A stretch of DNA of 64,000 bases from Halocaridina rubra. Its lineage: Eukaryota; Arthropoda; Malacostraca; Decapoda; Atyidae. This document shows, in pieces, positions 25,918 to 53,805 of this stretch. The notes beneath the pieces are model-generated. The model searched no databases and was not told the DNA's origin. It saw nothing but the letters and a program-made list of their open reading frames with translations. The position numbers were made by a program, and so were the translations under genes. The DNA lies in the NCBI GenBank assembly GCA_037179515.1, contig JAXCGZ010019161.1, positions 1 to 64,000 on the forward strand, in the 5' to 3' direction. Position 1 is the first letter of the stretch. Every line of letters starts with the position of its first letter.

Positions 25918-26577
25918 GTAGCCAAGGTAAACTTTTAGAAAAGGGGATTATGTGTCTTAACCTAACTTTACCTAGAGGAATACGTCCTCCCTAGCCGGGG
26001 GCTCTATTTATATAAAAAAGCCATATTCAATTAATCCCCATAACTAAAATAATACCATAACGGTAACCACAACCCTATCCTGCACCCAACCAGCGGCTTT
26101 GTGAACGTTTGTGAATACCTCCCTGAACTCCATATAAAGTTAAATACCCCAGTAATTAGGAAGACTAGGTGACCTGTCCTGTGATTATGAATAACCCTAT
26201 AGCACCCTAGGATTGATCTTATGTACAAGATCCCGTATTCTAAACACGGTCTTTTCCAACTCTATACTGCTCATTCAACAACTATCTTAGGGGACATGGC
26301 ACCCATAGTATTCAGAGATTACGTTTCTCGATAATTTATATTTATGAAATATTTAAGAGATATTATGTACGTTCTCCTATAATCTCCTCTCAGAGGCAAG
26401 GAAATGTATTTCATTACTTATTATTCTCAAGCACACATTCATGAAGTCTATAAAGAGACGTCACAAAAAAAAGTGAGCATGCGGTCTCAAACAAGAAGAT
26501 AAGCTACCATCATTTTATTTACACTTAAGATCAATTTTGTGTATCCAAGATAATATATCCTCGACTTACTTCCTCAT
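15815..26577 (-). CDS. NAA50: N-alpha-acetyltransferase 50 (NatE catalytic subunit, San), complete, 4 exons
   Basis: GNAT-fold acetyltransferase that acetylates protein N-termini, often in complex with NAA10/NAA15, and is needed for sister-chromatid cohesion in flies. Coding exons, 5' to 3' on the minus strand, are 26577-26570, 23207-23071, 20090-19904 and 15956-15815. They sum to 474 bp, or 157 aa (human 169 aa). Visible features: [16 protein letters not shown] near the N-terminus, PVSYND at 28-33, the acetyl-CoA loop RRLGIG at 84-89, and [12 protein letters not shown] near the end. The catalytic Tyr (in LYIMTLG) and His (in FLHVQ) fall at residues 73 and 112, the same numbers as in the human enzyme. 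The three downstream exons are certain. Exon 1 (ATG AGG AA|gtaagt) is inferred from its strong donor and matching phase, giving MRKARIELGD. The C-terminal tail is short. Confidence 0.93.
16225..16345 (+). repeat. Repeat D copy with (CAA)n-type tail
   Basis: CCCAGAGAACTCTGTGGAAA, GGATCAGCAGTGGCC, then AGCCAGGCAACTTCAGGAAC and AACAACAACAA. The shared module and A-rich trinucleotide tail suggest a SINE or LINE 3' end. Confidence 0.45.
16560..16755 (+). repeat. Repeat D copy
   Basis: GAAAGCTCTGTGGGAAAATC, GGATTGGCAGTGG, GGCCAGGCAGCTTAGG and an AATAACAACAACA tail. Confidence 0.45.
17040..17200 (+). mobile_element. SINE-B copy with tRNA-like head
   Basis: The head AGTAGCTCAGAGGTAGTG (box A) and TTTCAATCCCAC (box B) are followed by the family tail. 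It lies in a NAA50 intron. Confidence 0.55.
17585..17718 (+). repeat. Repeat E copy
   Basis: GTTAAATAACCCAGCAAATT, GTTAGGTTAGGTGACTTGCC, GAATAACCCTAGAGCAC and CTTTACAAGTTCCC. Confidence 0.4.
17742..18082. mobile_element. TA-flanked MITE, copy 2
   Basis: CAGAAGGTCCCCTACTTATG to GTAAGTTGAGGGAGTATCTG with TA on both sides. A roughly 35-bp internal piece (CATTAATACTGTATACTT) is duplicated at 17882-17945. Confidence 0.55.
19045..19180 (-). repeat. Repeat E copy, diverged
   Basis: GTAAAGAAGGGTAACCCCAG and TTTACAGGGTAGTTCTGGG. Confidence 0.3.
19558..19720 (-). mobile_element. SINE-B copy
   Basis: Read on minus, the head GGGGACTGCAATAGCTCAGT and the tail with a CCTCCATAATGAGGAT block. It lies in a NAA50 intron. 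Confidence 0.5.
20229..20283. repeat. (TAA)n, imperfect
   Basis: AAT trinucleotide run in a NAA50 intron. Confidence 0.8.
20559..20615. repeat. (AAT)n, imperfect
   Basis: AATAATGATGATAAT, then AAT units. It lies in a NAA50 intron. Confidence 0.8.
21800..21965 (-). mobile_element. SINE-B copy
   Basis: Contains AAGGCTGGATGCCCTTCC and a decayed head (GAACACTTTAACCATGG) on the plus strand. Confidence 0.5.
22090..22345 (-). mobile_element. LINE 3' UTR fragment
   Basis: Same UTR as at 9189-9450, with GGGCCTGGGCGCGAAGGAAA and a GACTTGTTAGATATGAAGGG segment. It lies in a NAA50 intron. Confidence 0.5.
22468..22676. mobile_element. TA-flanked MITE, copy 3, right end lost
   Basis: The left terminus CAGAAGCACCCCTACTTACG and the family interior are present. 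The copy stops after the ACTGTACAGT motif. Confidence 0.45.
22873..22975 (+). mobile_element. SINE-B copy, shortened
   Basis: Box B-like GTTCAATCCCACTACTGG, then GATAGGGCATCCAGCC. The tail is cut short. Confidence 0.4.
23610..23712 (+). mobile_element. SINE-B tail fragment
   Basis: GAAGGGCATCTAGCCTTAAT and CCCATATTCAGATGGGGATT are the family tail. Confidence 0.4.
23868..23980 (+). mobile_element. SINE-B tail fragment
   Basis: TAGGAAGGGCATTCAGCCTT, then a decayed end. It lies just upstream of TA-MITE copy 4. Confidence 0.4.
24010..24311. mobile_element. TA-flanked MITE, copy 4
   Basis: CAGAAACTTCCCTACTTAC to GGAAGTTGGAGAGTGGCTG with TA on both sides. It is a full copy in NAA50 intron 1. Confidence 0.55.
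24667..24856 (-). mobile_element. SINE-A copy, old and diverged
   Basis: The same layout with many substitutions (TTTTACGTCACGAATTTCC ... CTTGACCAAGGTGG). It lies in NAA50 intron 1. Confidence 0.55.
25000..25115 (-). repeat. Repeat E copy, diverged
   Basis: GAAGGTTAACACCAGGATTA and CTTTACAAAGATGATCTGGG. Confidence 0.3.
25832..25914. repeat. (AT)n microsatellite
   Basis: 83-bp AT run in NAA50 intron 1. Confidence 0.95.
26115..26240 (+). repeat. Repeat E copy
   Basis: AAGTTAAATACCCCAGTAAT, GTGACCTGTCCTGTGATTAT, AATAACCCTATAGCACCC and TGTACAAGATCCC. Confidence 0.4.
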
Positions 26578-26649
26578 AATGCTAAAATATTTAAGGGGAA
26601 AATTTAGAGATTTGCAGAAAGAAGACAAGGTGCGACCATAACACAGGGC

Positions 26650-26716
26650 GCAGCCATCTTGATTCGAGCTCGATTCAGTGCGTCATATCCTTTCTGCATC
26701 AAGATTTATGACGTAA
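26650..26716 (-). promoter_or_regulatory. Candidate NAA50 promoter region (YY1/TISU-like and CRE-like motifs)
   Basis: On the minus strand, CAAGATGGCTGC (ATG at 26657-26655) differs by one base from the TISU/YY1 consensus, and TGACGTAA (26709-26716, plus strand) is a CRE-like site. The motif's ATG opens a 17-codon frame that ends before the proposed NAA50 start, so it would be a uORF if transcribed. Confidence 0.3.
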
Positions 26717-26930
26717 TTTCCTTTAAACATCTTTTAATTGCTAACTCAATATCCAGCGTCCATGCCATTGCTTAACTTTTAATATTTAAAAGTTTATGCT
26801 CATTAGATGCCAGCAACACATAAATGTAATATCTATTCACCTTTAGCGTCCAAATGTAGCTTTTAAGATATCAAAATTAATTACCCACTAATGGAAACTG
26901 TAATCTAAATATTATAACCTTAATTTTTAA

Positions 26931-27137
<207 letters not shown>

Positions 27138-27439
27138 CATATACCTATTATCATGTGTCCGGGATTTTTCATGTGAAGCGACATTTTCCACAACCATAAA
27201 GGTTCCATTTCATACTTTAAAACCCTTCTGCAAAGTTCAGATCCACAGTTAAGTTTTTATCTTCCAATTTATCTTCCATATACGCACATATTTTTTCGTT
27301 TTATTTTTTTTTTACCCATGTTTCCTGTTTTCACTCCTATTATTCTTTATTCTTATGATATTTACACCACTCTGTGCATTAATTTCTGCATTAGTCTCAG
27401 AGGTTTCATTATCCCCGCTTGCTGTAATTTCTAAATGTA

Positions 27440-27790
<351 letters not shown>

Positions 27791-28029
27791 GGTCTTAGGC
27801 AAAACAGTAGAATTAATTGTTATACAATAAAATCTGCTATATAAAATTATCTAATTGACACTTAAATTTTTAGACAATAACCCGTAAAGAAATGAAGCAA
27901 TATAGTTTTAATTATTTGAATTACTTATACCTAAAAAGTAATAACGACTGTATAATTGCAAGACTGTTCACTCTGGTATTTTAAATATGCCATCATTTTA
28001 TTCTATATTACAATCCATCCATCCATTTA

Positions 28030-28068
28030 CCTAGGCTGTTTCCCCCAATTTGGGGGTAGCCGACAAAA
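28030..28068 (-). mobile_element. SINE-F-like 3' scrap
   Basis: The complement of the end of the 27440 copy (GGCTGTTTCCCCCAATTTGG on plus). Confidence 0.35.
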
Positions 28069-28270
28069 AAAAATAAGGGGATTACTTTGCTCTATGGGCA
28101 ATGTAAAAAAGTATAGATTATTGAAAATTTAGGTTCCATAAATAACTTCACGATGTCAGTTATTTAAAATGAAGAAAATTGAGGCAACTGCATCAAATCA
28201 GTGATTTGAAATTCGCTCATTTCATGAAGGCGCCATCACGAGTCCTGACAATCTCCATCATGTGATTTTA

Positions 28271-28298
28271 TGACGTCATGACAGCATCAATGACGTCA
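28271..28298. promoter_or_regulatory. Pair of perfect CRE palindromes
   Basis: Two TGACGTCA sites (28271-28278 and 28291-28298) are 20 bp apart centre to centre, about 280-300 nt upstream of the ATP6V1A start codon and in the NAA50/ATP6V1A intergenic space. CREB/ATF bZIP factors bind this motif. A role in expression of either gene is inferred. Confidence 0.45.
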
Positions 28299-28435
28299 TT
28301 TACAATTTTCTCAATTAATTGTAATAATTTTATAAATATTATGCATTATAAAGATTACAATAAATATAAAAAGCTTAAAAATTAAATATTTTTATAAAAA
28401 CTGACGATTCTAATGAGAAATATTCTTTGTGTACA

Positions 28436-28440
28436 TCAGT
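28436..28440 (+). promoter_or_regulatory. Candidate initiator (TCAGT) of ATP6V1A
   Basis: TCAGT, the arthropod initiator consensus, lies 137-141 nt upstream of the ATG. A TTTATAAAAA stretch at 28391-28400 is somewhat too far upstream for a standard TATA box. The transcription start itself is inferred. Confidence 0.3.
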
Positions 28441-28576
28441 CAAGGAATCGAGCTCCAATCACAAGACAACAGCTGTTTGGAGCAAAATCGAAGAAAGCCG
28501 AGATCTGTCAAGTGGAAGTGCTTAGTTGGGAATATTATCTAAATATTGTCTCAATTTGGATTAATTCGCAGTCAAG

Positions 28577-39206
<10,630 letters not shown>

Positions 39207-39796
39207 AGTGAGAATCCTTTTTGCATATTTGTCTCAATGTAAAATCTGCAAATACTCTCGTCCCTTACATTTACAAGGCTGTTTATAAACTACAAGTAAT
39301 GTTCAGTACAGTATTAATTTTTATAGCAAGAAAGCACTGAAGAGTTTTAGACATCAAATACTTAGTAGATATTATTTAAGTCATTTGTTGCCATATCTAT
39401 CTCTTGTACAGTTTCATGTGTTGTGCTAGCATTTATTATTAGTTTTGGGGGGTTCTTTAACGTTGTTTTTAATGGCATTTTTATTGCTGTGAGGGATCCA
39501 TTTTGTACAGAGCGATATTGAGATTTTCTGTTAAATAGATTCTCTGTGTATAAAACTTAATTTCTATTTAATTTGTTATATATATCTTAGTGTGATAGTC
39601 TGTTGACTGCTGGTGGGTTTGGATGTATGATAGTAATAATAGTAGTAATGTGTTTAGATACTTAGTGTAGTTTTAGTGCCAGAAGTAAATTCTCTTAAAA
39701 TGTCATCTGTGCACAAGGAACATTTTAAATGTCGGTGATAATACATTCCAAGCCTCAAGGACAAAGTAACTGTGTATATTTGTGAAGTGTATAGTG

Positions 39797-39802
39797 AATA
39801 AA
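39797..39802 (+). terminator. Poly(A) signal of ATP6V1A
   Basis: AATAAA about 590 nt after the stop codon, at the end of an AT-rich, ORF-free 3' UTR and just before the decayed LINE begins. It is the best 3' end candidate. Confidence 0.5.
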
Positions 39803-39829
39803 GGCTCTAAAGGAAATGGATAGGTTCAT

Positions 39830-41610
39830 CTATCTATATTGTTCTTAACCTTCCTCTCAGCTTTTCACCATCTGAGCTAGTCTTTCCTCATTCATTCTCA
39901 ACATATGGCCAAACCAATTTTGCACACACTAATCTACCTATCACACCAAATCTTTCAACAGCCATTACCCGTTCTCTGCCCCACATTTTTCACTCTCCAT
40001 TCTTGAAGCACCTCTTACTTCTCAAACACCTCATCTCCATTTCATTCAATCTGTTCCTTACATCCTCTCTTACTTTCTAAGTCTTTGCTCCATACAACCT
40101 TATCTTAGCATTTATTCTAAATACTTATTTCTCAGTACACTTTTAATCCTAATTTGACATTTACTCAGTACCTTTATTCTGTAACTCTATTTCCATATCC
40201 AATCCTCTGTTTACCACTACATGGGACCCTAGATACTTAAATCACCCCACTTCCTCAAACATCTCTCCATTCACTCGCATTCGATTTGCCAACATCAACA
40301 ATCCTCATACATCTTGTAATATCACCCGTACCAACTTTCATTCAGATCTTCCTTCTCTCCAACACCCTTAAAACTGTCTCCATTTGATTCAAAACCAACT
40401 ATTAGAGCATTGTAAAAAACAAACTAATATAACCATCCATGCTAACACATTAATTCAAATCCTCAATCAAGTAATCTTGCAGTTACTCTCCTTACCTTTT
40501 CATTTGTATACACATTGCATACCCATGGACTCCACATTCACATCAAACCAGTTACTCTCAGCATACCTGAAATACACCACTACTCGTGTAGAAACTAAGA
40601 CACCTTTCAACAAATATCTTCCAACTCATTATAATTGCTAATTGCTTATCTGTCAATCCCATCATATGCTTTTTCAGTCAATGATTGCCCAAAAAACATC
40701 CTTACCGTTCTTTATGTACTTCTAACACCTGTTTTACTTACAACACTTGATCCATGCATCACTTCCTGAACTAGTCTCATTCTTCCCTAAACACACTCAA
40801 TCAACACTTATGCATGCACATTTCTAACAATAAGCAAAAAAGTAAATTTCTAAAACTACTATATATATACCTATCTCCCATTCCCTTATATAAGGGGACC
40901 ACACGTGCACTCCTCCAGTCTATCAGAACCCCCTTCCCTGGAACGCACATTTAGCAACCTCACCATCCATTCCATTTTTGCCTCAGTATTTTTGACAGGC
41001 TTCCCATATGACATCCATCAAGCTTTGATACCATATGTACCTTTTAACCTCCCGTCTTGTAAATGCTTAATCATTCTCCTCAACTATCACTGGCTTTTTC
41101 CTAGCACCTCCAACAGCCACAATCAACTCTCTCTATATTCTTCCATATTCATCAAGAAGTTGAAATACTCAGCTATACTCACTCTCTACTCCCTCTCATC
41201 CACTTTCAACTACCCTATTCCATTTTGCACTCTTTTCACATCTTTATAAAATATCTTTTTATTTATATAATAATTCTAAAACAAACATCTACCCTACCTG
41301 ACATCCACTCTTCTCTTTGCTTTCCTAACCATGCACACTGCTACCCCAATCTTCACAGTATAGTTTTCGTACACCACCTCATTTTCTCTTTACAACCATA
41401 CCTCACATGCCCACTTATTTTTTTACCCCACACTCACCTCTTTACATCACTCACAAATTTTTCTTCCTCTTCCTCGCATCTATCTCATCCCACACACTAT
41501 TGCACACTTCAGAACTATCAATTAACACCTCCATTCTTAATCCACTCCCTCCTTCCCCCTCTCTTTCATAGCATTCCACAGAGTCCTCAGACAACGTACA
41601 TATGCTCTGC
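39830..41610 (-). mobile_element. Decayed RTE-like LINE, reverse transcriptase region
   Basis: On the minus strand, fragments of a non-LTR reverse transcriptase can be read through many frameshifts: EKAYDG near 40670, a YFRY...WFDVNV block near 40560, and GHMLRMNEERLAQMVKS near 39870-39925, a common C-terminal motif of RTE-type elements in arthropods. Pyrimidine-rich composition on the plus strand is a by-product. It starts right after the ATP6V1A poly(A) signal, tail to tail with that gene. Confidence 0.55.
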
Positions 41611-41969
41611 ATGTTAAAGAAGATAAATATGAGGTAAGGGGGAGACCTCTTGTTCTTAAAGAAAGGATGGGTGAGTAAACAGTAGAGTGGAATCTCATTC
41701 TCTCGTATATGTTTCTTGTGATGACTGTGACCACACTGATGATTTCTGTAGACGTTCTTAATGCCTCTGCACTATGGCTATACTCGAGTGGGAGAGGACA
41801 GGGTATCAGATTTGGAACAAAGCCCTCTGCCACACCATTCGGCAGGGTGACTACTAGCAAATGAAGAAACAAAAATAAGGTGAAAATGTACTAATTTACA
41901 TCTATTCATACAAGGTTTTTGCTATGCAATTGCCAATAGCAGTGTGGACATGACCAAATGCGCACTTAC

Positions 41970-42124
41970 GAAACTTCATGGTGACTGGGAGAAATTTCTG
42001 CTCCACAAAGCCAAACATAGCATTGGGGATGACTAGATGGGATATCCAAAGGAGTGTCTTGTTCAAATATCACACAACCTCTCTCAACTTCATCATTTTG
42101 ACACAAAACAATAATCAAGTTATG
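41970..42124 (-). CDS. Orphan candidate exon, function unknown
   Basis: On the minus strand an acceptor (accatttacag) precedes a 155-bp open stretch, which ends at a strong donor (GTTTC|gtaagt). The translation includes HNLIIVLCQNDEVERGCVIF and later CYVWLCGAEISPSHHEVS. Composition and splice sites look coding, but no partner exon was found nearby and no family is recognised. It lies downstream of katanin on the same strand. It may be a pseudo-exon. Confidence 0.25.
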
Positions 42125-42199
42125 CTGTAAATGGTAGAATCTTGCCATTAATGAATATATTTTACTCTCGCAAAAAATATCAAAAACACTCCAAGAGTT

Positions 42200-42890
42200 T
42201 TATATCCAAATTTAAAACAGAATAAAATTAAAATGAAGTTACAGAAATCATCGTTCACGTCTTGACACAAGATGTATGTGAATTCTCCAAATCCCCATCG
42301 CTACATGTAAGCACCGTATGGTAATGATTTTATTGTCCACATTTCTTTTTACCCAAATTGCGAAAATCTGATCTGTATATGACATGCATAGTCTTCATAA
42401 TTCACCTCTTTCCAGAATACAACTGAAAGGTTTATGATAAAAATTATTTGGATATAAAGATTGTTTATATTCGTACAAAGCTCGGTAATAATGAACACTA
42501 TAGTGAGAATTACCTCTTGTTACAGGAAAAATGTAATATATATATATCGTTAGAGAAGGTAATTAGGAACTTAGGCATTACTCAGTGAAATAAATTCATC
42601 TGTCATTTAATTAGTGATAAAAGTTTAAGCTCAACAAAGTATTCATTAGTACCGTCTGCTTAAGGGACAAACATTCATCTTCAATACAATCCTTAGTTAA
42701 CAAGTACATATAATAAACACCAAATTAAACAATTTGCTAAACAAAATATTCGGAGATTAAAACATTTAAATCAAATTAATGGCAAGGTGAAGACAAACTT
42801 TCGTACTCTGCTAAATACTTTCACAGTGACAATAGCAATAGTAATTTATGGCCATACATTACTGAAATGCTTACAACTTGAGGAAAATGA
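42200..42890. other. No recognised feature
   Basis: AT-rich intergenic sequence. Confidence 0.5.
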
Positions 42891-42892
42891 GA

Positions 42893-43052
42893 CCCTGGTA
42901 GCAGAGTGGTCACAATGCTTGACTTGGGATGTGTAAACCCATGTTTGAGACCATTATGGGGCATTAGGAAAGGCAACCATCATAATTTCTCCAGCTTCAA
43001 CCGGTCTGCATCCACCCCCAATGAATGGGGATTAATAGTGACATACAAAATA
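42893..43052 (+). mobile_element. SINE-B copy with tRNA-like head
   Basis: CCTGGTAGCAGAGTGGTCAC (box A region) and GTTTGAGACCATTATGGGGC, then the tail. Confidence 0.55.
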
Positions 43053-43054
43053 GT

Positions 43055-44050
43055 CAACAACTTACAAACTGGGGATAAGAAAGAGGGAAGTGGCATTCCT
43101 CATGATGAAAGTAACTCCTGTCTGACTGATCAAGTGTTGAGAGTACAATATTTTTAGGGCACTGAAAAATGATCTTAATAACTGGGACTTTAATATGGGA
43201 ACCTATGGGCAATATGCTAAGTATGAATACATTGTCGTAGCACTCTTGCTAGGAAGTTCATAAAATAGTTATTACTATGCAAGCTCTTATCACACAACAA
43301 AACATATTGGAATATTCAATAAGTCTATAAAGCATTCCAAAGAAAACTAGTAAATATTAGAAAAAATGCTGTTCTATTACCTAGACAGCCGATATAAAAT
43401 GAAAAAAATATAAAATATTCACAAATTCAATACAGACTGGTGAGTACTGAACCAAATGATGCTTTTTATAAGCAGAGTTTGAGACCTACACATTATTATA
43501 CTTGAAAGTTTTCTATAACCAAAAATATAAATGCCACCTTTACACAAACAAGAAATCGCTTTCTAGAAGGGTAATCATATCAGATCGTCTGTTTTTATTT
43601 CCATAAAAAGAAGCTTAAATTATTTTGAGCTACTTTTCAGTTAAATCCTTAAAGAAAAATCATTTTCATGTCTTGGATAGTTTTTATGAATGGGAAGTGA
43701 GGCTTTATAACAACGACTATCTGTAAACATTGGTGTACAAGAAGCTTAACATTTTGAAGACTCCAAGAAACGAATTGGTGAGAAGTTTTGCTGTTCATTA
43801 TTTTTTCTTCTTCTTTAAGGTACTACATAAGCTAAATTTTTAGTGTATATGCGAGTAGTGAACTATTGTGATACTTTTTACATCCTATGTGAATTCAATT
43901 TACCACTAGAATTTTAACAGAAATTGCTAGTCATCCTTGAAATTCTATAACTACATCAACAACTAATATTCATGGATATTTGTTACACATCTCGTATTAT
44001 CTCTTCACATCTGACAAGTCACAACACTTCATTTCTGTTTCTTTTTACTT
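43055..44050. other. No recognised feature
   Basis: AT-rich intergenic sequence between repeats. Confidence 0.5.
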
Positions 44051-44054
44051 TACT

Positions 44055-44115
44055 TTTTATTTTATTTCTTTTTGGCCGTCCTGGTATCACAAAAAAATAA
44101 AAAATAAAAAATTGG
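44055..44115 (+). mobile_element. LINE 3' end with A-rich tail
   Basis: TTTTTGGCCGTCCTGGTATCAC followed by A-rich sequence is the same LINE terminus as at 4095. Confidence 0.4.
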
Positions 44116-44251
44116 TGACCATTAGATACAACCCATTTCTCCCCATACATCAACATATTCTGTACTAAAGAGTTTTATATTGAATAAGAAAGTTATACAA
44201 TGCCGAGGTTGTAATTTTTTTTTTTTTATTAAGACTTAATACCCAACCTGA

Positions 44252-44408
44252 GGCCGGAGCAGCTTAGTGGTAGTGTGCATGAGTCAAAGCAGCTATCGCG
44301 AATTCAATTCCACTATAGGGCATTAGGAATGGCATCCAGCCTCAATCACCCAGCTCTAACAGGTCTGTATCTACCCCTATTCGAATGGGGACTAACTGTG
44401 ACAAAACG
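44252..44408 (+). mobile_element. SINE-B copy with tRNA-like head
   Basis: GCAGCTTAGTGGTAGTGTG, GAATTCAATTCCACTATAGG and the tail CTATTCGAATGGGGACTAAC. Confidence 0.55.
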
Positions 44409-44465
44409 TGCATTCATACATTACAATATACCCTATCCCACAGAAGCCAGGATAATGGCCACTAG

Positions 44466-44472
<7 letters not shown>

Positions 44473-44500
<28 letters not shown>
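44473..44500. repeat. Poly(A) run
   Basis: 28 A downstream of a SINE-B copy. Confidence 0.85.
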
Positions 44501-44730
44501 CGGAATCTTTCTATGTAACTTATCCCTGTTGTTCTATGGGTTATTTTTGCAGATAAGACATATATATACAGAGGAGGGAACTATCAGTTCCTTTTCTCCA
44601 TTATCCCCTCCTGATAAATGTATTTTCTTACTCCCCGATATTAGGGATAATGTGACATATAACAGTACAAATTACTACATGAAAGTTCAGTTATGGGGAA
44701 CATGGCTGCAAAGTAGTTAGAATACATATG

Positions 44731-44931
44731 CTCCTCGCCTTACAAACATCCGGAGATGCGAATGTGCGAAAACAAATATATAAGGTTCTAACACAACTTT
44801 ATGTTACGTATATGATGTAGCAATTTTGTACACCCAATACAGTATTGTGTACACAAAATATCATCATCTTATGAACAATTCAAGATATGACCAGCCGTTT
44901 GGTACGTAATACGTTTGTAAGTTGGGGAGCT
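44731..44931. mobile_element. Related or separate small MITE
   Basis: The ends CTCCTCGCCTTACAAAC and GTTTGTAAGTTGGGGAG are inverted repeats like the TA-flanked family, but the interior differs. Confidence 0.35.
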
Positions 44932-44939
44932 CCAGTAGT

Positions 44940-45060
44940 TTATATGAGAGGTGACAAACCTACGATTAAGCCACTGCTATGTGTTAGGATGGGGATCCAG
45001 CCTCAATTCCCCAGCTCCAGTCTGTCTGTGTCCAACCCAACAATGGGGAATAATAAACAA
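44940..45060 (+). mobile_element. SINE-B copy, head cut
   Basis: GAGGTGACAAACCTACGATT, then GGATGGGGATCCAGCCTCAA and a decayed tail. Confidence 0.4.
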
Positions 45061-45061
45061 T

Positions 45062-45985
45062 ACAAGACATATTCGCTAATAAAATTCTATGGAATGTATT
45101 AACCAAACAAATATCTCTCCTAAGTCAAAGCATTAATAAAATAGCCCCATCTCTAATTGGTAAATCCTTAAATCTTTGGCATAGAGATTAAAGCATGATC
45201 TGAAACTGCGAGCTAAACGGTATAATATGAAACTACAGGTTAAATGGTATATATAACAGGATACTGTTGACAGAATGGTGCGAGATAGTTATCTATATAT
45301 AAAACTAACCATATCAAATATTATCGAAAATATATCTATATAGTACTTAAATTCATAAAATTCGTTAACTGGTTAAAGTTGGAGGACTAAACTATACATG
45401 TAATAATAAAAATAATGCATTAAGCATAAAGAGGTGATATAGGATTATTTGCTCAGCCAAAATATATACCTTGCTCCTGGTGAATTATCGCTTCACAACA
45501 TCTTGCATGTGAAGCTGTTGTTGTCATTTCCCAAAATATATTAACTTTAAGTGAAATCTTTTACCATCTGTTAGGAAGATTAAAAAATAATTAAAAAATT
45601 ATACTTATAAATAGAGGATATATGTTATGGAGGAAAAAATATATATATATACCTTAGCCATCTGAGCATATATATGAGGCCAGGGGTGAAGATCGGAACA
45701 AGAGCCACTAATATATTAATAATATTACAGTTTAAGTTTTGCATTTTCAGAATGCATAGCATTAGTTATTCATATAAATGGGATTTCGACCTTATTGCCA
45801 CGAGAATATGGGAATTCCAGGCTGCTCTCGGGAAAATGGATAAAAAGAATAATTTTGTTACTGGTGGCACTCAACCCATTCCCTGACCCATGGTCTCATG
45901 TAAGGCATAGCACCAATTAGTTCCTTGAACGGAACATAATTCTTCAACCAGATGCTAAATTAATGATAACTTTTCATTTAGTACT
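45062..45985. other. Katanin 3' flank
   Basis: Probably holds the 3' UTR of the katanin gene. No clear AATAAA (minus) was picked out. Confidence 0.4.
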
Positions 45986-53795
<7,810 letters not shown>

Positions 53796-53805
53796 GACAA
53801 AGTTT

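Noticed and set aside
26644..26657. NAA50 exon 1 starting MAAP at the TISU-like ATG
   Set aside because: It would need a weak gtgtta donor and a shifted acceptor. The 26577 start with gtaagt fits better.
39850..41620. Plus-strand open frames of 85-130 aa rich in S, P, H and L
   Set aside because: They are antisense to the decayed LINE and reflect its pyrimidine-rich complement.
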